Source: Promerops cafer (lineage: Eukaryota > Chordata > Aves > Passeriformes > Nectariniidae). From it: a DNA stretch of 64,000 nt. The stretch lies in contig VZSE01015526.1 of the NCBI GenBank assembly GCA_013398275.1, positions 745,636 to 809,635 of the forward strand, read 5' to 3'. The position numbers were made by a program, and so were the translations under genes. Of this stretch, positions 46,748 through 58,200 are shown piece after piece. Positions within the stretch are counted from its first letter, which is position 1; each line of letters opens with the position of its first letter. Below the pieces are notes generated by a model, which saw only the letters and a program-made list of their open reading frames with translations, did no database searches and had not been told where the DNA came from.

Positions 46748-49700
46748 TTTAATAATAACTGTTTGAACCTACTTGCATTCCATGCAAACAGGGTACTGTT
46801 GAAACAGGATTCATCTTTGACAGGCTCGCTGCAAGGCAGCACTTTACAAAGTTTTCCAGAGAGACCTGTTCCCTCTGGGAATCTGACAATGGGCAGCACA
46901 ATGGCAATAAGGAGCATGCTTGCTGAGCAGCAGAGGTGCTGCTCCCACCTCAGAGCAAAGCAAAGTAGATCTCACATCCAGTGTCTGCATCTGCACCTAC
47001 CTGGCCTGAATGACCAAGGCTCTCAAGTGATGCATGCCTGTATCTGCAATATGGCATGTTTGGAGTACTGCACAAACAGAACTCCATAACTGTTTTCTTG
47101 CATTTCAATGTCAAAGGACTGACATTTCTGACGGGGACGATATCCCACATGTGTGTTCAGACCTTTTAGGCCCCTCTTAAGGCTGTTTCCCACTGTTCTT
47201 AGAGCCTAAGTGCTAGGGACAGGCTGTTGTGATACCCACACTGCTCCATGAGTACATTAGGGCAGCTTTTTCTCACTCTCTGTTTCAGTATGTAAGCATT
47301 TCCAATCTCACAGTGGAGTCAAAGGGTGTAACTGTTGGAAAATCAAAATAATACAAGATTTTGATCAGCCTCACAGAATGTTGGGAGCCAGATATGTGTT
47401 TTCAGAGACCCACTTGCAATGGCACAATAACATCTGCCCATGTAACAGAAAACTACCATCCCTGATAGTACTGATAATTAATTTAATTATATCACCTGTA
47501 GTACCACTTGTTAGATTGCCTTTGGAAACAAGGTGTCAATAATAGACATGGACATTTAGAAAGTTATAATTAAAAATTATTCTTAAAACTATCCCTTCCA
47601 TTTCCCTTACGTTTTCCTAATTTAAACATTTCTAAATAAAAATTGGAAACAAAACCATTCTTCTTGTTCCGTGTAGTCTGATTTTGCTACTCCCACAATG
47701 GTACAGCCTAATGTGCAGAAGCAGAACTTTCCATCTTAGTCCAGAAGGGATTTTAGAGCTATTTCTGTATTTGTCATACTGATAAGGAAGCATTATTTTA
47801 TTGTGCTAGGTACTGCATAAACAGAAAAAAGGATGATCACAGCTTTAAAACTTTTCCATCTTTTTTTTCCCCTTCAGTACTTGTCTGAGTTTTGTGATTG
47901 ATAGAGGTGCTTATGGCAAATTCCCATGGTATTCCCTAGTGATGATTTTGCCTGGATCGTCCTCTTATGTGTATGGGAGAACAAACTCATTGGGTTTGGC
48001 TGACTAGCTCACTTGGTCCTGTGTGGAATTAGATGGTATGGGCATGGAGGTGGTAGGAGTTAATTAAGAAATATAATTTGGTGATGTCTGGCTAAGGCCC
48101 TTGGAGGATAACACTCACTGAATATTACCAGGCTTTGTCCCCAAGGCAAGGTTTCACTGGCAGGAGAAGGGAACATGTATTTCTTGAGCCACAGTAACAG
48201 GATCATCCTGTTCTTTTCAGTAGTTCTGCAATGCCAGTTGATTCTGATGTGTGGGCATGTAGTGTCCTCATATATATGTGTGCACACCAATATCCATAAA
48301 CAAACCATAATTGGCCATGGACTATGTAGCTGGTTCATCGATACATAATCTCTGAAAGAGCTCTCATAATCTCTTCTTGTAGCTTAAAGCTGCTCTTAAC
48401 AAAACACACACACATATCTATGTCTCTGCCAGGGACCTATTTAATTTTTTTCCCCCTTTGCGTATGTGGAATTTCTCCCCCAAACTATTTTGGCCCAATG
48501 CCCAGGAGTCCACAAAAGTCAGTGGCACAGTGGCATGTTGTAAGTTCTGCATAAAACAAGCCTCCTGCTGGAGAGGAGAAAGTACCAGTTTTTGGGGCAC
48601 ATGGTGTTTGTTACCAGCTACAGTTCAGAGAACAGTATTCAAATCATGAGTTTTCCACATTAAAAAAAAGCTATACTGGGTTATAGTTAGCAATTTTTAA
48701 TATAGTGTTTCTGTTTTCCTTTCACTTCTGAAGTTTTAGAGAAGGACTTAACAGTGTAAGAGAGGAACAATATCAAAGCTCATGGTATTTTCAGTGTATA
48801 TGCAGAAGATACAATGATGTCAGGTGTGGTGTTGCTGTTTTATTGGCATTCAGTTCTGATGATCTGTTTTGCTCTGGGCTTCACAGTTTCGAGGTCTCAT
48901 GGTTAGCAGGGTAGAGATAAAGCTGTTCTACCACAGCATCTCCATTCTGTGTGACTTCTGCAGGATATTTAGTGTGCGGATAGAACTTGGTGTACAAATT
49001 ACATCTCTTCCATTCTTAAGCACAAAGACCAATGAAAAAGATTTATAAATACATGGCATTATAAATATGCATAGCATTTTTCATGAAGGCAGTTTTTTTA
49101 CCCACTTAATTGAAAGTAAAGGGATAAAAATGAATAACTGATATGTGGATGACAATGCAGTGCAGAGGGTGATTGTTTTCGTAAATACCTTAACTAAGAA
49201 GTCAGTTGTATGTGGAGTTTAATACTAAGGCAGCAGGAATGAGAAAGCTTCTCTTATGTCTGTCTTGTAGCAGCTTTTCTTGTGCTGTGCAGCAGAGGGT
49301 TTTGACCTGTGGAACTCTTTAGAAATGCACAGGAAGATATCCCAATATGATATCATAAGATATCATACAGTAAAATAGTCTGAAGTCTCTCGACCTTGAA
49401 ATTCCAGTCATATGGCACAAAGACAGTAGGAAGATGATCTGTAGGAACAGAACTGCCCCTGGATAAGTAACAACCTTGTCATTTTATTTAGCAAACTTTC
49501 ATCAAACTAACGTTTCATTAATGATAGTGTGAAACAGTGTTTTCCCCCTTACTCAGATGTCTGTATTTTAAAATTGGGAGGAAAACCCAAAAAGTCTAAG
49601 TGAGGCAAAGGGACACTCAGGTAAGGATATTAAAGAAGTGGCTGCTCAATTCCAGTATCGGAATACAAATACTGGGATATAAACACTAGTCTACATATAC

Positions 49701-51053
49701 TGTGCTAAATGAATTTTTATACCTTTTGGGTTGTATCTGAATTATTTTCCAAGAGGCAGTTTCAGAGGAATAAATATGAGAAACTTGTCTTTTGTCCTAA
49801 GACTACATCTTTGTTTTCCCAAGACTTGATGAGTACTTGTACTACCTACGTTTTCTTATGTTTTCTTATTGACCTGAACAGAAATTCCATGTAAGTACTG
49901 AATAACTCACCATGCATCAAATGGTTTTGGCATTTGATGGTGTCTTCTACAAAGCATTTTAAATGTTACAAGTGTTCAAGTTGTGAGATTTCTTCTCCAA
50001 GTCAAACCAAATTTCATTAAGTTCCAAGGACAGTCTGGTAAATCCTTTAATGCACGTTACTTAAGTATAGTGCCGGTGTTTGTTGTGGCTGCTTATAAAA
50101 ACTGTAACAGAAGCCACAGATTAATACAGATCCTTTAAATCTGCTTTTGTGACTTATGAAAAAAGTACTGCAATTCCGTAGTATGCGAGTAATAAATGCA
50201 AAGAAATACATGGCTGAGGCAGCTGCTGTTGCAGTTAACTCTGTATTCCCCTCTGCATCAGGCAAGGCAGAAGTTGTCCTTGGAGGATTTTACAAAACTG
50301 GTAAATAATTTCTGCCAATACAAACACAGTTTGTGTAGCCCATTGGTCTGTGTCTTTCACTGTGATATATCATGTTCTGTAAATAAATCAGGATGCCTGC
50401 TCATCTGATGGTAACAGCTGGGCTCTTGACACTCCAGCTCACCAAGGACTCACTTATGCAGTTGGTTTCTTTTCCACCAGAGTGTTTAGTCCCACATGAT
50501 TTGCCCTCACCTACATTACAGCTTTCTGAAACTTGATGGTGTTTGTATGCTAAGGCCAAAAACCAAGAGCTCAGTATCTATAGTATTCAAAACTCAAGCT
50601 GGAGTGAGAGTTGCAAAACAAGTCAACACTCAGAAGCTCAGCGTTTTAGGACTTTGGCTGCTCTGTGTCTTTGAGAGCTGGGTGCTTTGCAAAGCTGGCC
50701 CTGACTAAGAAAGATGATCTCCTTCAAAAAATGTGACCCTAAAGGGCTTGGCAATGTCCATTCCACAGAAGAGTGTAGAGCTCCAAATTCTTGAGTTGTC
50801 TGTTCTTGTGTTGGGAAACAGCCCCTCCTACCCAAGGGAGTGTGGCCTGACAAAAAGAGCATTGAGATAAAAAAGTGCATTCCATGTTTCCAAAAAAGAG
50901 CAGATAGAAATATTTCTAGCATAAATTAATGCTGGGTTTTGCTGTAAGAAATTATGCTGTAGAAGGATGCTAGACATTTACCTCCTTTGTGTTGTTTATT
51001 TTCGTCTTGAAATTTGGACCAAAGAATTAACCTCACCAGTAGCATATTTTATT

Positions 51054-51128
51054 TGTGTGTGGGTGTGTGTGTGTGGGTGTGGGTGTGGGTGTGGGTGTGG
51101 GTGTGTGTGGGTGTGGGTGTGGGTGTGT
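51054..51128 (+). repeat. GT / GTGGGT microsatellite with G-quadruplex pattern
   Basis: A GT run passes into GTGGGT hexamers. GGG occurs at 51075, 51081, 51087, 51093 and 51099, each separated by TGT, then again at 51109, 51115 and 51121. Five GGG runs with 3-base loops meet the usual four-run G-quadruplex pattern. Confidence 0.93.
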
Positions 51129-51349
51129 AATATAGGGCTATCACAGTGCCTTCAGATTGGACCTGTAATTCGTGAATAGAATACAATGAAATTGCACTTG
51201 CCCTCTGACACACATATTGTCATTTTCTCATATAAAGTTACCCATCTTTCTTTCCCTCTGATCAATACCATGAGCATTCTAACACAAGGAACTGCTATGA
51301 ATGAAGGAAGGGTAGAATATTGTGGTGGTTTATTCTAAACAGTCCTTCA

Positions 51350-51370
51350 GAATGAACAGGTGGTTCATTC
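51350..51370. repeat. Perfect 8 bp hairpin
   Basis: GAATGAAC (51350-51357), loop AGGTG, GTTCATTC (51363-51370). A short perfect inverted repeat in AT-rich DNA with no element context. Confidence 0.85.
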
Positions 51371-54300
51371 TTGTGGTTTTTTTTCTGTGTTCTTTCACTC
51401 TTAAGCTGTTGTTATCTGGGTGCCTGATACATGGTCTGGATAAGTGAGAAGGATTACATCTAGAAACATCTTTCCAGCACACATGGACCTGATATCCAGA
51501 TACAATCAGTTCAGATATAGAAACTCAAAGTCTTCTCCAAAGAAGAAGCTCCTCCTTTGGAGGGATACGATGCTCCTGAAGCACAACTATGAATTGTCTC
51601 ATATATCCATGTGTTTTATATATTTGTGCTAGAAATGGAAACACAAGAAAACATAAATGTAAAGCATGAAATCACCCTGTAAAAAGCAGAATGGAGAGGT
51701 GAACTAAGATAATCATGCCGCAAAGAGAAGGCAAGGCTCTGTTGCTATTGTCTTACACAAAAAATAAACAAGGAAAGGATGAATAAACTTTCCACAACAG
51801 AAAGTTGTTGAAGAAAATGTGTTCACATCAGTGTAGAATGATTTTTGAGACGCCTGTAGTTTTTGAGGGTACTGGAGTATTTTATGTGGAAGCTCTCTGA
51901 TCATCCCTGTAGTTCTCAGTTTAGCTAATGTCTTTTTTTAACGGTGTTAGTGAAGTGTACAGAAATGTTAAGTTAAAAGCCACATAGAAGAAGTCAGCAG
52001 TTGAAACCATCCAGAAGATTGTCTACAGCAAGGCCATACCAGTATTTTAATTTCCCAAAAAAATCCAGCTATGTAGGTAGATTCATGTTGGGACTAAATA
52101 AAAGCAGGAATGTCTGGAAGTCTGAATATAAAACAATTAAGAAGGTTGTGTGGAGTATGTGTGTATTTTTGTGCTCTTGGCAGTAACTAAATAAATTGAT
52201 TATTGGAATAAGGAGGCACATAACTCCATGTATTTATTCGGGGATTTAATTTGGGTCAGTATGTGAATTCTTTTACTTTTCTCCTGATTTCAGTTGTTTC
52301 TAGTTGATCTGCCACAATCTCAGAAAATGTAATTTAAATTTATTCTATGTTGTCATCTGTGAGTGAACAGCCTGGAAGTGAAAATGCTTCTCTTAAAAGT
52401 GAGGCCGATTTACAGAATTTTATTAATAGCCATCTCTGCCAGGGCAATGAGGCATATGAAATGCACCCTCTCCCCACCCCCCTCCCCTGCTATCAGGGTG
52501 TCCTGAGCACACAGTGACAGAGCCTGAGCTCGGGGACATGGAACGACGGAGGTGATTTAGCACAGCCCAGGGCAGGCGTGGGAACTGCCCCCACCTCGCA
52601 GGCAGGCTCACACTGCCCTGTGCAGAACAATCGGGGGGATTGTGTTGCTGGGCTGTTCAGTGCAGCGTTTGGAGACTTCCTAATGATCCATTCCAAATGG
52701 TTTGGCCGGGCAACCCTTTTGTACAACTCAGCATATAACCTTGTGTGCTTCCCACTTTGTGACAGTGCCGCTGCTTACGCGAGGTGTGACCGTGTTTCTA
52801 AAAATAAGAGTCTTTTACCTCAGTCGTGAACTTACTGATGGGAATATTGGAGAAAGCATCAGAACACAAGAATGAATAATCAAAAAGACTTGTCTACCTA
52901 GTCACACACAAGTGAGTCTCATGCTAATTGTGCAAATCTCTTAACATTTATTTCAAGTTCCTAAAGCTCTGATATATAATTCATGATTTACAGCAGAGAC
53001 CAGAAATTAAGAGGCTGGATCCTACTTTCATTGAAGCCAACAACAAAACTTGAACCAATGCCTGCGTAGTAGGACAACATATTATTCCTCAAGATCCATT
53101 AGCCTTCTCAGTATAAACCATTTTAGTATCTGCTCTCCCACTGTCACGTGATTCAAGTAGGAACTGGTGGCACCAGTGTAGTATGAATAGGTAAACACAG
53201 TTTGGTACCTTACTGTAATGGGCCTGGGGCTTGTGAGAATCTTGGCTCCAGCACTCACAAGTCTGCATGGCAGCACCTTTCCCAAAATTGCTCTTTGGGC
53301 TGACTGATGAAGGGTGCTTATGTTATATTTGGCAAGAAGAAAGTGCAGTCTGGAGGAAGATGCTTTAGATCACCTGTGATCTGATGGAAGTAGTGCAGGA
53401 TTTCTCTGCTGTTGCCCATGCTATTGGCTTGGAGATAAGAAAGAGCTGTACTGTTGTCCTGGGGAGATGCAGCAATTCATTTTTCCAGAGAATTATTATG
53501 TCCCCTTTGCCTTACAAAATAAGGACAAACGGCCCAAGGGAAACACTGTGTATAATACTATAAAGAATAAAAATGTTCTTAGAAAAATATTAGCAAATGT
53601 AACTGAGAAAATACTTTCCTGGAAATTAGTGAACTAAACAAAACTAAAAAATGAACCAATTTAACTTTTCTTCAAAGGAAACACTGTCTGTGACACAGCA
53701 AAAGCCGTCTAAGTTGCATCAAATGCAAAACAGAAAGAAGTCAAACCCAAGATTTTTACTACAACATTAGAACTATCAAAGGTATAAATTTTGATGATCT
53801 GATCAGAAGTATAAAAATGTATTTTTCCCCATAAGTTTTGCTGTTTAAATTAATGGGAAGTTACTGCTTTTAAGTTGGCTGCATCTGAGAAACATCTATT
53901 TTTTATACAGAGATCCATGCTTTTATATCCATATGTGACTCAATCTGACAGACCTTCACCAACACCGCTTGCTCCAAAATGCCTTCAACATCCCAAATCC
54001 TGTAGCAAAACCCTTCCATTCTTTCCTCCTGAAAGAATACCTTCTCTCACTGTCCCTTTTAAAATTTACTAGTCGCTTCTACTTCTGTCAGGTTCTTGAT
54101 TATAATATTCTGAGAAATGCAGTGTCAATATGGGTTGTCCCTTTTATACAAGAGATTTATCAAGTGTGCACAGGTTTATATGACAGCTGGCTGCTCTCCA
54201 GAATGGACTGGTACAAATAACCTTCAGTTTTCAGACTGGGGAATGAAATCCAACCACCTTAGTGGTAACAGTTCAATCCAAAGCACTCTCCAAATGCTAA

Positions 54301-54501
54301 GCAATTTCTGAGGCTGAGTTTGGATGAAATCTTATCTACAGTCCTTGTTTATCTATTTTACTTGTTCTTTATACCTCATCTAAACAAGCCTGTCTGCATA
54401 GAATTAGATGCAGAATTCAAATCTTGAATTATTTATAATTTGAACTTTTTATTCAGTGAAAATACTGTGTTGAGGACAAGATTTAGTCTTTTTGTCCCAA
54501 T

Positions 54502-54506
54502 GTGGG
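54502..54506. repeat. Left target-site duplication of the LTR
   Basis: GTGGG, identical to 55284-55288. Confidence 0.85.
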
Positions 54507-54759
54507 TGTCTTGGTTTCAAAGACAGGTGTCTGCCAAGGAAGGTGGGAACCTCTCTTAGGATGGTAAAATATGACTCCCTTCCCTCCAAATTATTATAAC
54601 TTTGGAATTAAGGGGCTTTGGGGCAAAGACAAGGGAGAGGAATGACAGTTCTCTACCAGCATGTGTGTGTACAACAAGGCAAACAAACAGAACCCAAACC
54701 CAGCCCCGGCCTTCTCTCGGCCGCAGGCGCTTTCCCCTTCAGTGCAGTTCCAGGTGCAG

Positions 54760-54774
54760 CCGGCAGGGGCGCTG
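54760..54774 (+). promoter_or_regulatory. CTCF-like motif 1 in LTR
   Basis: CCGGCAGGGGCGCTG, at the same relative place as 42111-42126 in the sister LTR. Partial match to the CTCF core. Confidence 0.4.
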
Positions 54775-54816
54775 CTGGCTCCCAGCCGGGCAGGGTGGCT
54801 GCAGTGATTCCCCCGC

Positions 54817-54833
54817 GGCTGCAGGGGGCGCTG
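54817..54833 (+). promoter_or_regulatory. CTCF-like motif 2 in LTR
   Basis: GGCTGCAGGGGGCGCTG, close to the CTCF core and equivalent to 42166-42184. The spacing between the two motifs, about 58 bp, is kept in both LTRs. Confidence 0.5.
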
Positions 54834-55283
54834 TGGCGCGAGCGCCGCCGCCTCGCTGCGTGGGGGTGATGGCGGGTGGGATGGAAAAGGCGCTTCCATT
54901 GCAAACCCACAGCGGCAGCCGGTCCCGGTGCCCCTCTGGACATCAGACGGGCTGTAGCAGGAGCCTCGGAGCGGCGACTGGAATGGCAGGGATGAGCAGA
55001 CCCCGGAGCAGCAAATGAAACATATCAGAAACGCCTCAGCTGCAGCAGGGGCCGCGGGTGTCCCGGCAGGCAGGGGACGTGGGGTTACAGTGTGGTGAAA
55101 GANAGTAACTCTGCCCTTCCCCAGAGAAAAGCCCCCAGGTAAGAGAGCAGCCAGCTGCACCCTTCCCCCACTGTGGCCATTTTTTTTTGTCTCTCTCAAG
55201 TACTGGTCAAATTGTTCCTAAGCAACAGATGGGACAAAATTCCATGAGAAAAAGAAATGAAAGGAAAAATCCTAACCCCAACA

Positions 55284-55288
55284 GTGGG
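55284..55288. repeat. Right target-site duplication of the LTR
   Basis: GTGGG, identical to 54502-54506. Confidence 0.85.
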
Positions 55289-58200
55289 ATAATGCTCTTC
55301 TGTTCAAATAGGGATGAGTTAAACTAAAGCTGAAAGTGAGTGAGAAAATTTGCCAGCTCACAGGGACACAAGAACAGGGATGATTTTTCACATTTAGTAA
55401 TCAGACATGCTCAAACTGTCTATCAGAGATAATCTGCTTTGTAAAGAAAGGAGACTTCCAAATCCACAGCACAGAAAATTCTAAAAGGAGCATAAAGATG
55501 TATGGGCTGGAAGCCCCAGAGAATGTTAGGCTGCACATGTACTCCTCATGTGTCAGCAAAGCTGGAGAAGCTCTCCCACTTGGCAGGCACTTTGTGGGGT
55601 CAGTAGCTCCTGAATGATTGAGAGTCCATTCCAGGCTGGAGTCAGTGTTAGCAGGAAGATGGGAACAGAGGCATTCCTAGTTTGGGTCTTTGGGACAGTT
55701 CTCTTGCGTGCTTGATTTGGGTCAAGGGCAGGCATTGAATTAAGGTCTTAGGGCTGTTCTGTTGTGTATAACCAAGACATGGTGGTAGTGTTGTAGCTGT
55801 GAGTTAGTAAAAGAGGTGTCCAAAGGTATGTGGTTTTGATTTGTTACTTTGATAACCATTTGGTTTATTAGTCTAAATCAACTTTGGCTTGCCTTGCCAA
55901 CAACAAATGTAATTCTCCAGAAATGTTCTTTTTCAAGCCTCTGTCCTTTAGCATTTCTAAAATGAAGTGCTGCTGAGGAAAGCAGCAACCTCTGCTAGTC
56001 TTGTGATTATGGGCCCAGTGTCACCCTTGAGAATGCTGCAGTAGGGAGTGGCAGAAGGAAACCGTGGGCCATCTTCATACAGTGATAGGTGGAAAATCTG
56101 TACTGCCTTTGGGATTCAAAACAAGCAACAGCCTGCTAAGAATAGAAAACCACTGGCCAAGAATTTCAGGACAATGGACCTAAAAGATGGTTTTCTGAGT
56201 TCATTCTTGAGCTTACAATACGTGTAAAGCCTCCCATGTGAGTGTCCTTCTGCTAGTGCTGGGTTTGCAGTTGTCTCATCTGTGGCCTTCCTAGTTTGCT
56301 GATGTTTTCATAGCACTCAAAGCATTCTGATTAATACCTTTTTGTAGTATATCTAATCTCGACTGTTGATGATTTCCTGATCTCATATGAAGAAACTTAA
56401 TCAAGAGACCCTTGGACTGAAAAGGCCATTTAGTCTGAATTTAAAGCTCAGTTGACTGAAACACCTACTCAGGTATTCTTCTTGCAGAAGGGCAAAAGGG
56501 ATCACTGAGAAATTCTGCTGTTTCAAAAAAAATGCTATGAAGACCTTTTTTTTCCCCACTCTTCAGCTTCATGTAAGACATGACACACATGTGAAGTGTT
56601 ATGTTATTTCATGCTCTTCAGGCTGGGTGTTCATAGTATCCCCTGTGGGCCCACAGGCTGGTTTTGTCACCAGTCATGAAAGACTAAATAGCTTTGTCCT
56701 GTCTGTCTTTGGCATTAGTCAGAATTTTCAGTGCTTTTAAAAAAGACCAAGGACATGAAAAATAGAATGAAGAGAACTGTGGTATCTACCACTACTTTAT
56801 TAGCTTTACCTGTAATCAGTCATGGAGCTGTCCAGTGGAGCAGACCTTTGGGAAAATGTGTTCTACCCCACAGCAAACAGTCCTATGAATGACTAGATGG
56901 AGGAGGTGATGTGAACTGAGAGCCAGGAGGTGAATGGAGCAGTGCCCTGACCCAAGAGAGACTGAGGCAGGCTTTTCTGTGTCAGATTTGATTGGTCTGA
57001 GTAAACAGAGCCTGTGCATTTCCAAAAGGCCTCTAACAAATGTGTGAGACATCCTGCAGCCCTGTACTGGAGCAGTGCCACAGCTGGGAGCTCACCTTTC
57101 AGCTGTGCTTTGCCTGCTTCCATATTTCAAAAGTTAGCAAGGATAAGATGAAAGTTTTAGATAAGTTAATGCTTTTGAAACTCGTGTGACCCTTCAAGTT
57201 CTTGGAACTGTAGCAGGAAAAGATTTTTAAAAAAGAAAAAGTGTAATTGTTTTTCACATTGAAGCAAGTCCATAAAATCCGTGCATTTTAATGTACACTT
57301 CAGAGGTGAACTCCTTTTAATCCACAGAATAAATTTGCTGCATTACATTAAATGTAAAAGAGACTTTTTACACATCTTTATGTGTCTGCAGAATGATGTT
57401 ACTTGTTTCTAAGCTAGAATAATGGTAATTTGGCTTCATTCTTCATCCTTGATTTCATCACATGGCAGAATATTGCTGACACTCTGCAACACTGACACCT
57501 TTAGCAAACATGGATTGAGAAAAACCAAAGGAAGAGCGTGCCTTTCATATTCTCATATTTGTCTTTCTACAGGCTTTAGCCCCACTATGCCTATAAATGC
57601 TGCAAATCCAGACAAATTAGGATCAATACCAATGCCACTACATTGTAATACAAAAATATTTTTAAAAAAATACAATTAGAGGATACAGAATTTATGCAGA
57701 AACACAAGGAAGAGACAACTGCCAGTGAGTTTCAATGAAATACCTCCTTTTGTTTCACCATTTTCAATTTCAACGTAGTGGAATTTAATTTACTTTTGGG
57801 ATGTGTTTTTGCTTTATAATGAAACCCTATGGATTGAAAGCTTCAGCCTCTGCATGTTACATCTTGTCTTTTGAGGTCATCGAGGACATCAAGGATCCTC
57901 TTGTAATGGCTTTAGAGGTGGAGAATACCTTCTGTCACCTCAAAAGACAGCTCCTATCATTTTTTCTTGTTCTTCTGGCTGCACAAGCAGCTCAAAAGGC
58001 AAGTCACACTTGGTTCCTAACAGAGGCAGCTGCTAGTCATGGGATGAATTCCGGCCTAAACACTCTGTGGGCTGCTGCAAGCCCAGATCTCCTGGATGTC
58101 CAAGAGAGTTGGGGATACAGATCTCCTTTCCTAAGTAACATGCCAAAATGGCAGGTTTTTAAGTTCATTGCTGGGAATTCCCCACAGATATATTACTTAT

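Larger units (their letters stand above)
42438..54506. other. Non-coding sequence, no gene recognised
   Basis: Twelve kilobases between the two sister LTRs. It has no recognised exon or RNA gene. Simple repeats at 45599, 46716 and 51054 and a hairpin at 51350 are listed separately. Clean unique blocks near 44436-45010 and 52625-52810 have mixed composition with scattered CpG and could be conserved regulatory DNA, which is inference only. The longest open frame, 128 codons at 42441-42827, shows no domain. Confidence 0.55.
54507..55283 (+). mobile_element. Solo LTR, ERVL-like, with perfect 5 bp duplication
   Basis: This 777 bp unit starts TGTCTTGGTTTCAAAGACAG and ends CCTAACCCCAACA. It is bracketed by GTGGG at 54502-54506 and GTGGG at 55284-55288, an exact 5 bp target duplication, which fits an ERVL-like LTR. 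The middle is strongly GC- and CpG-rich (about 54710-55090), and an unresolved N sits at 55103. It is the longer sister of the LTR at 41851-42437. Open frames up to 201 codons cross it on both strands. They lie inside the LTR, overlap one another and match no retroviral protein, so they are not annotated as genes. No internal retroviral region remains. Confidence 0.88.

Noticed and set aside
54594..55199. 201-codon minus-strand and 138-codon plus-strand open frames
   Set aside because: Both lie within the solo LTR, where few stop triplets occur because of high GC. One crosses an unresolved base.
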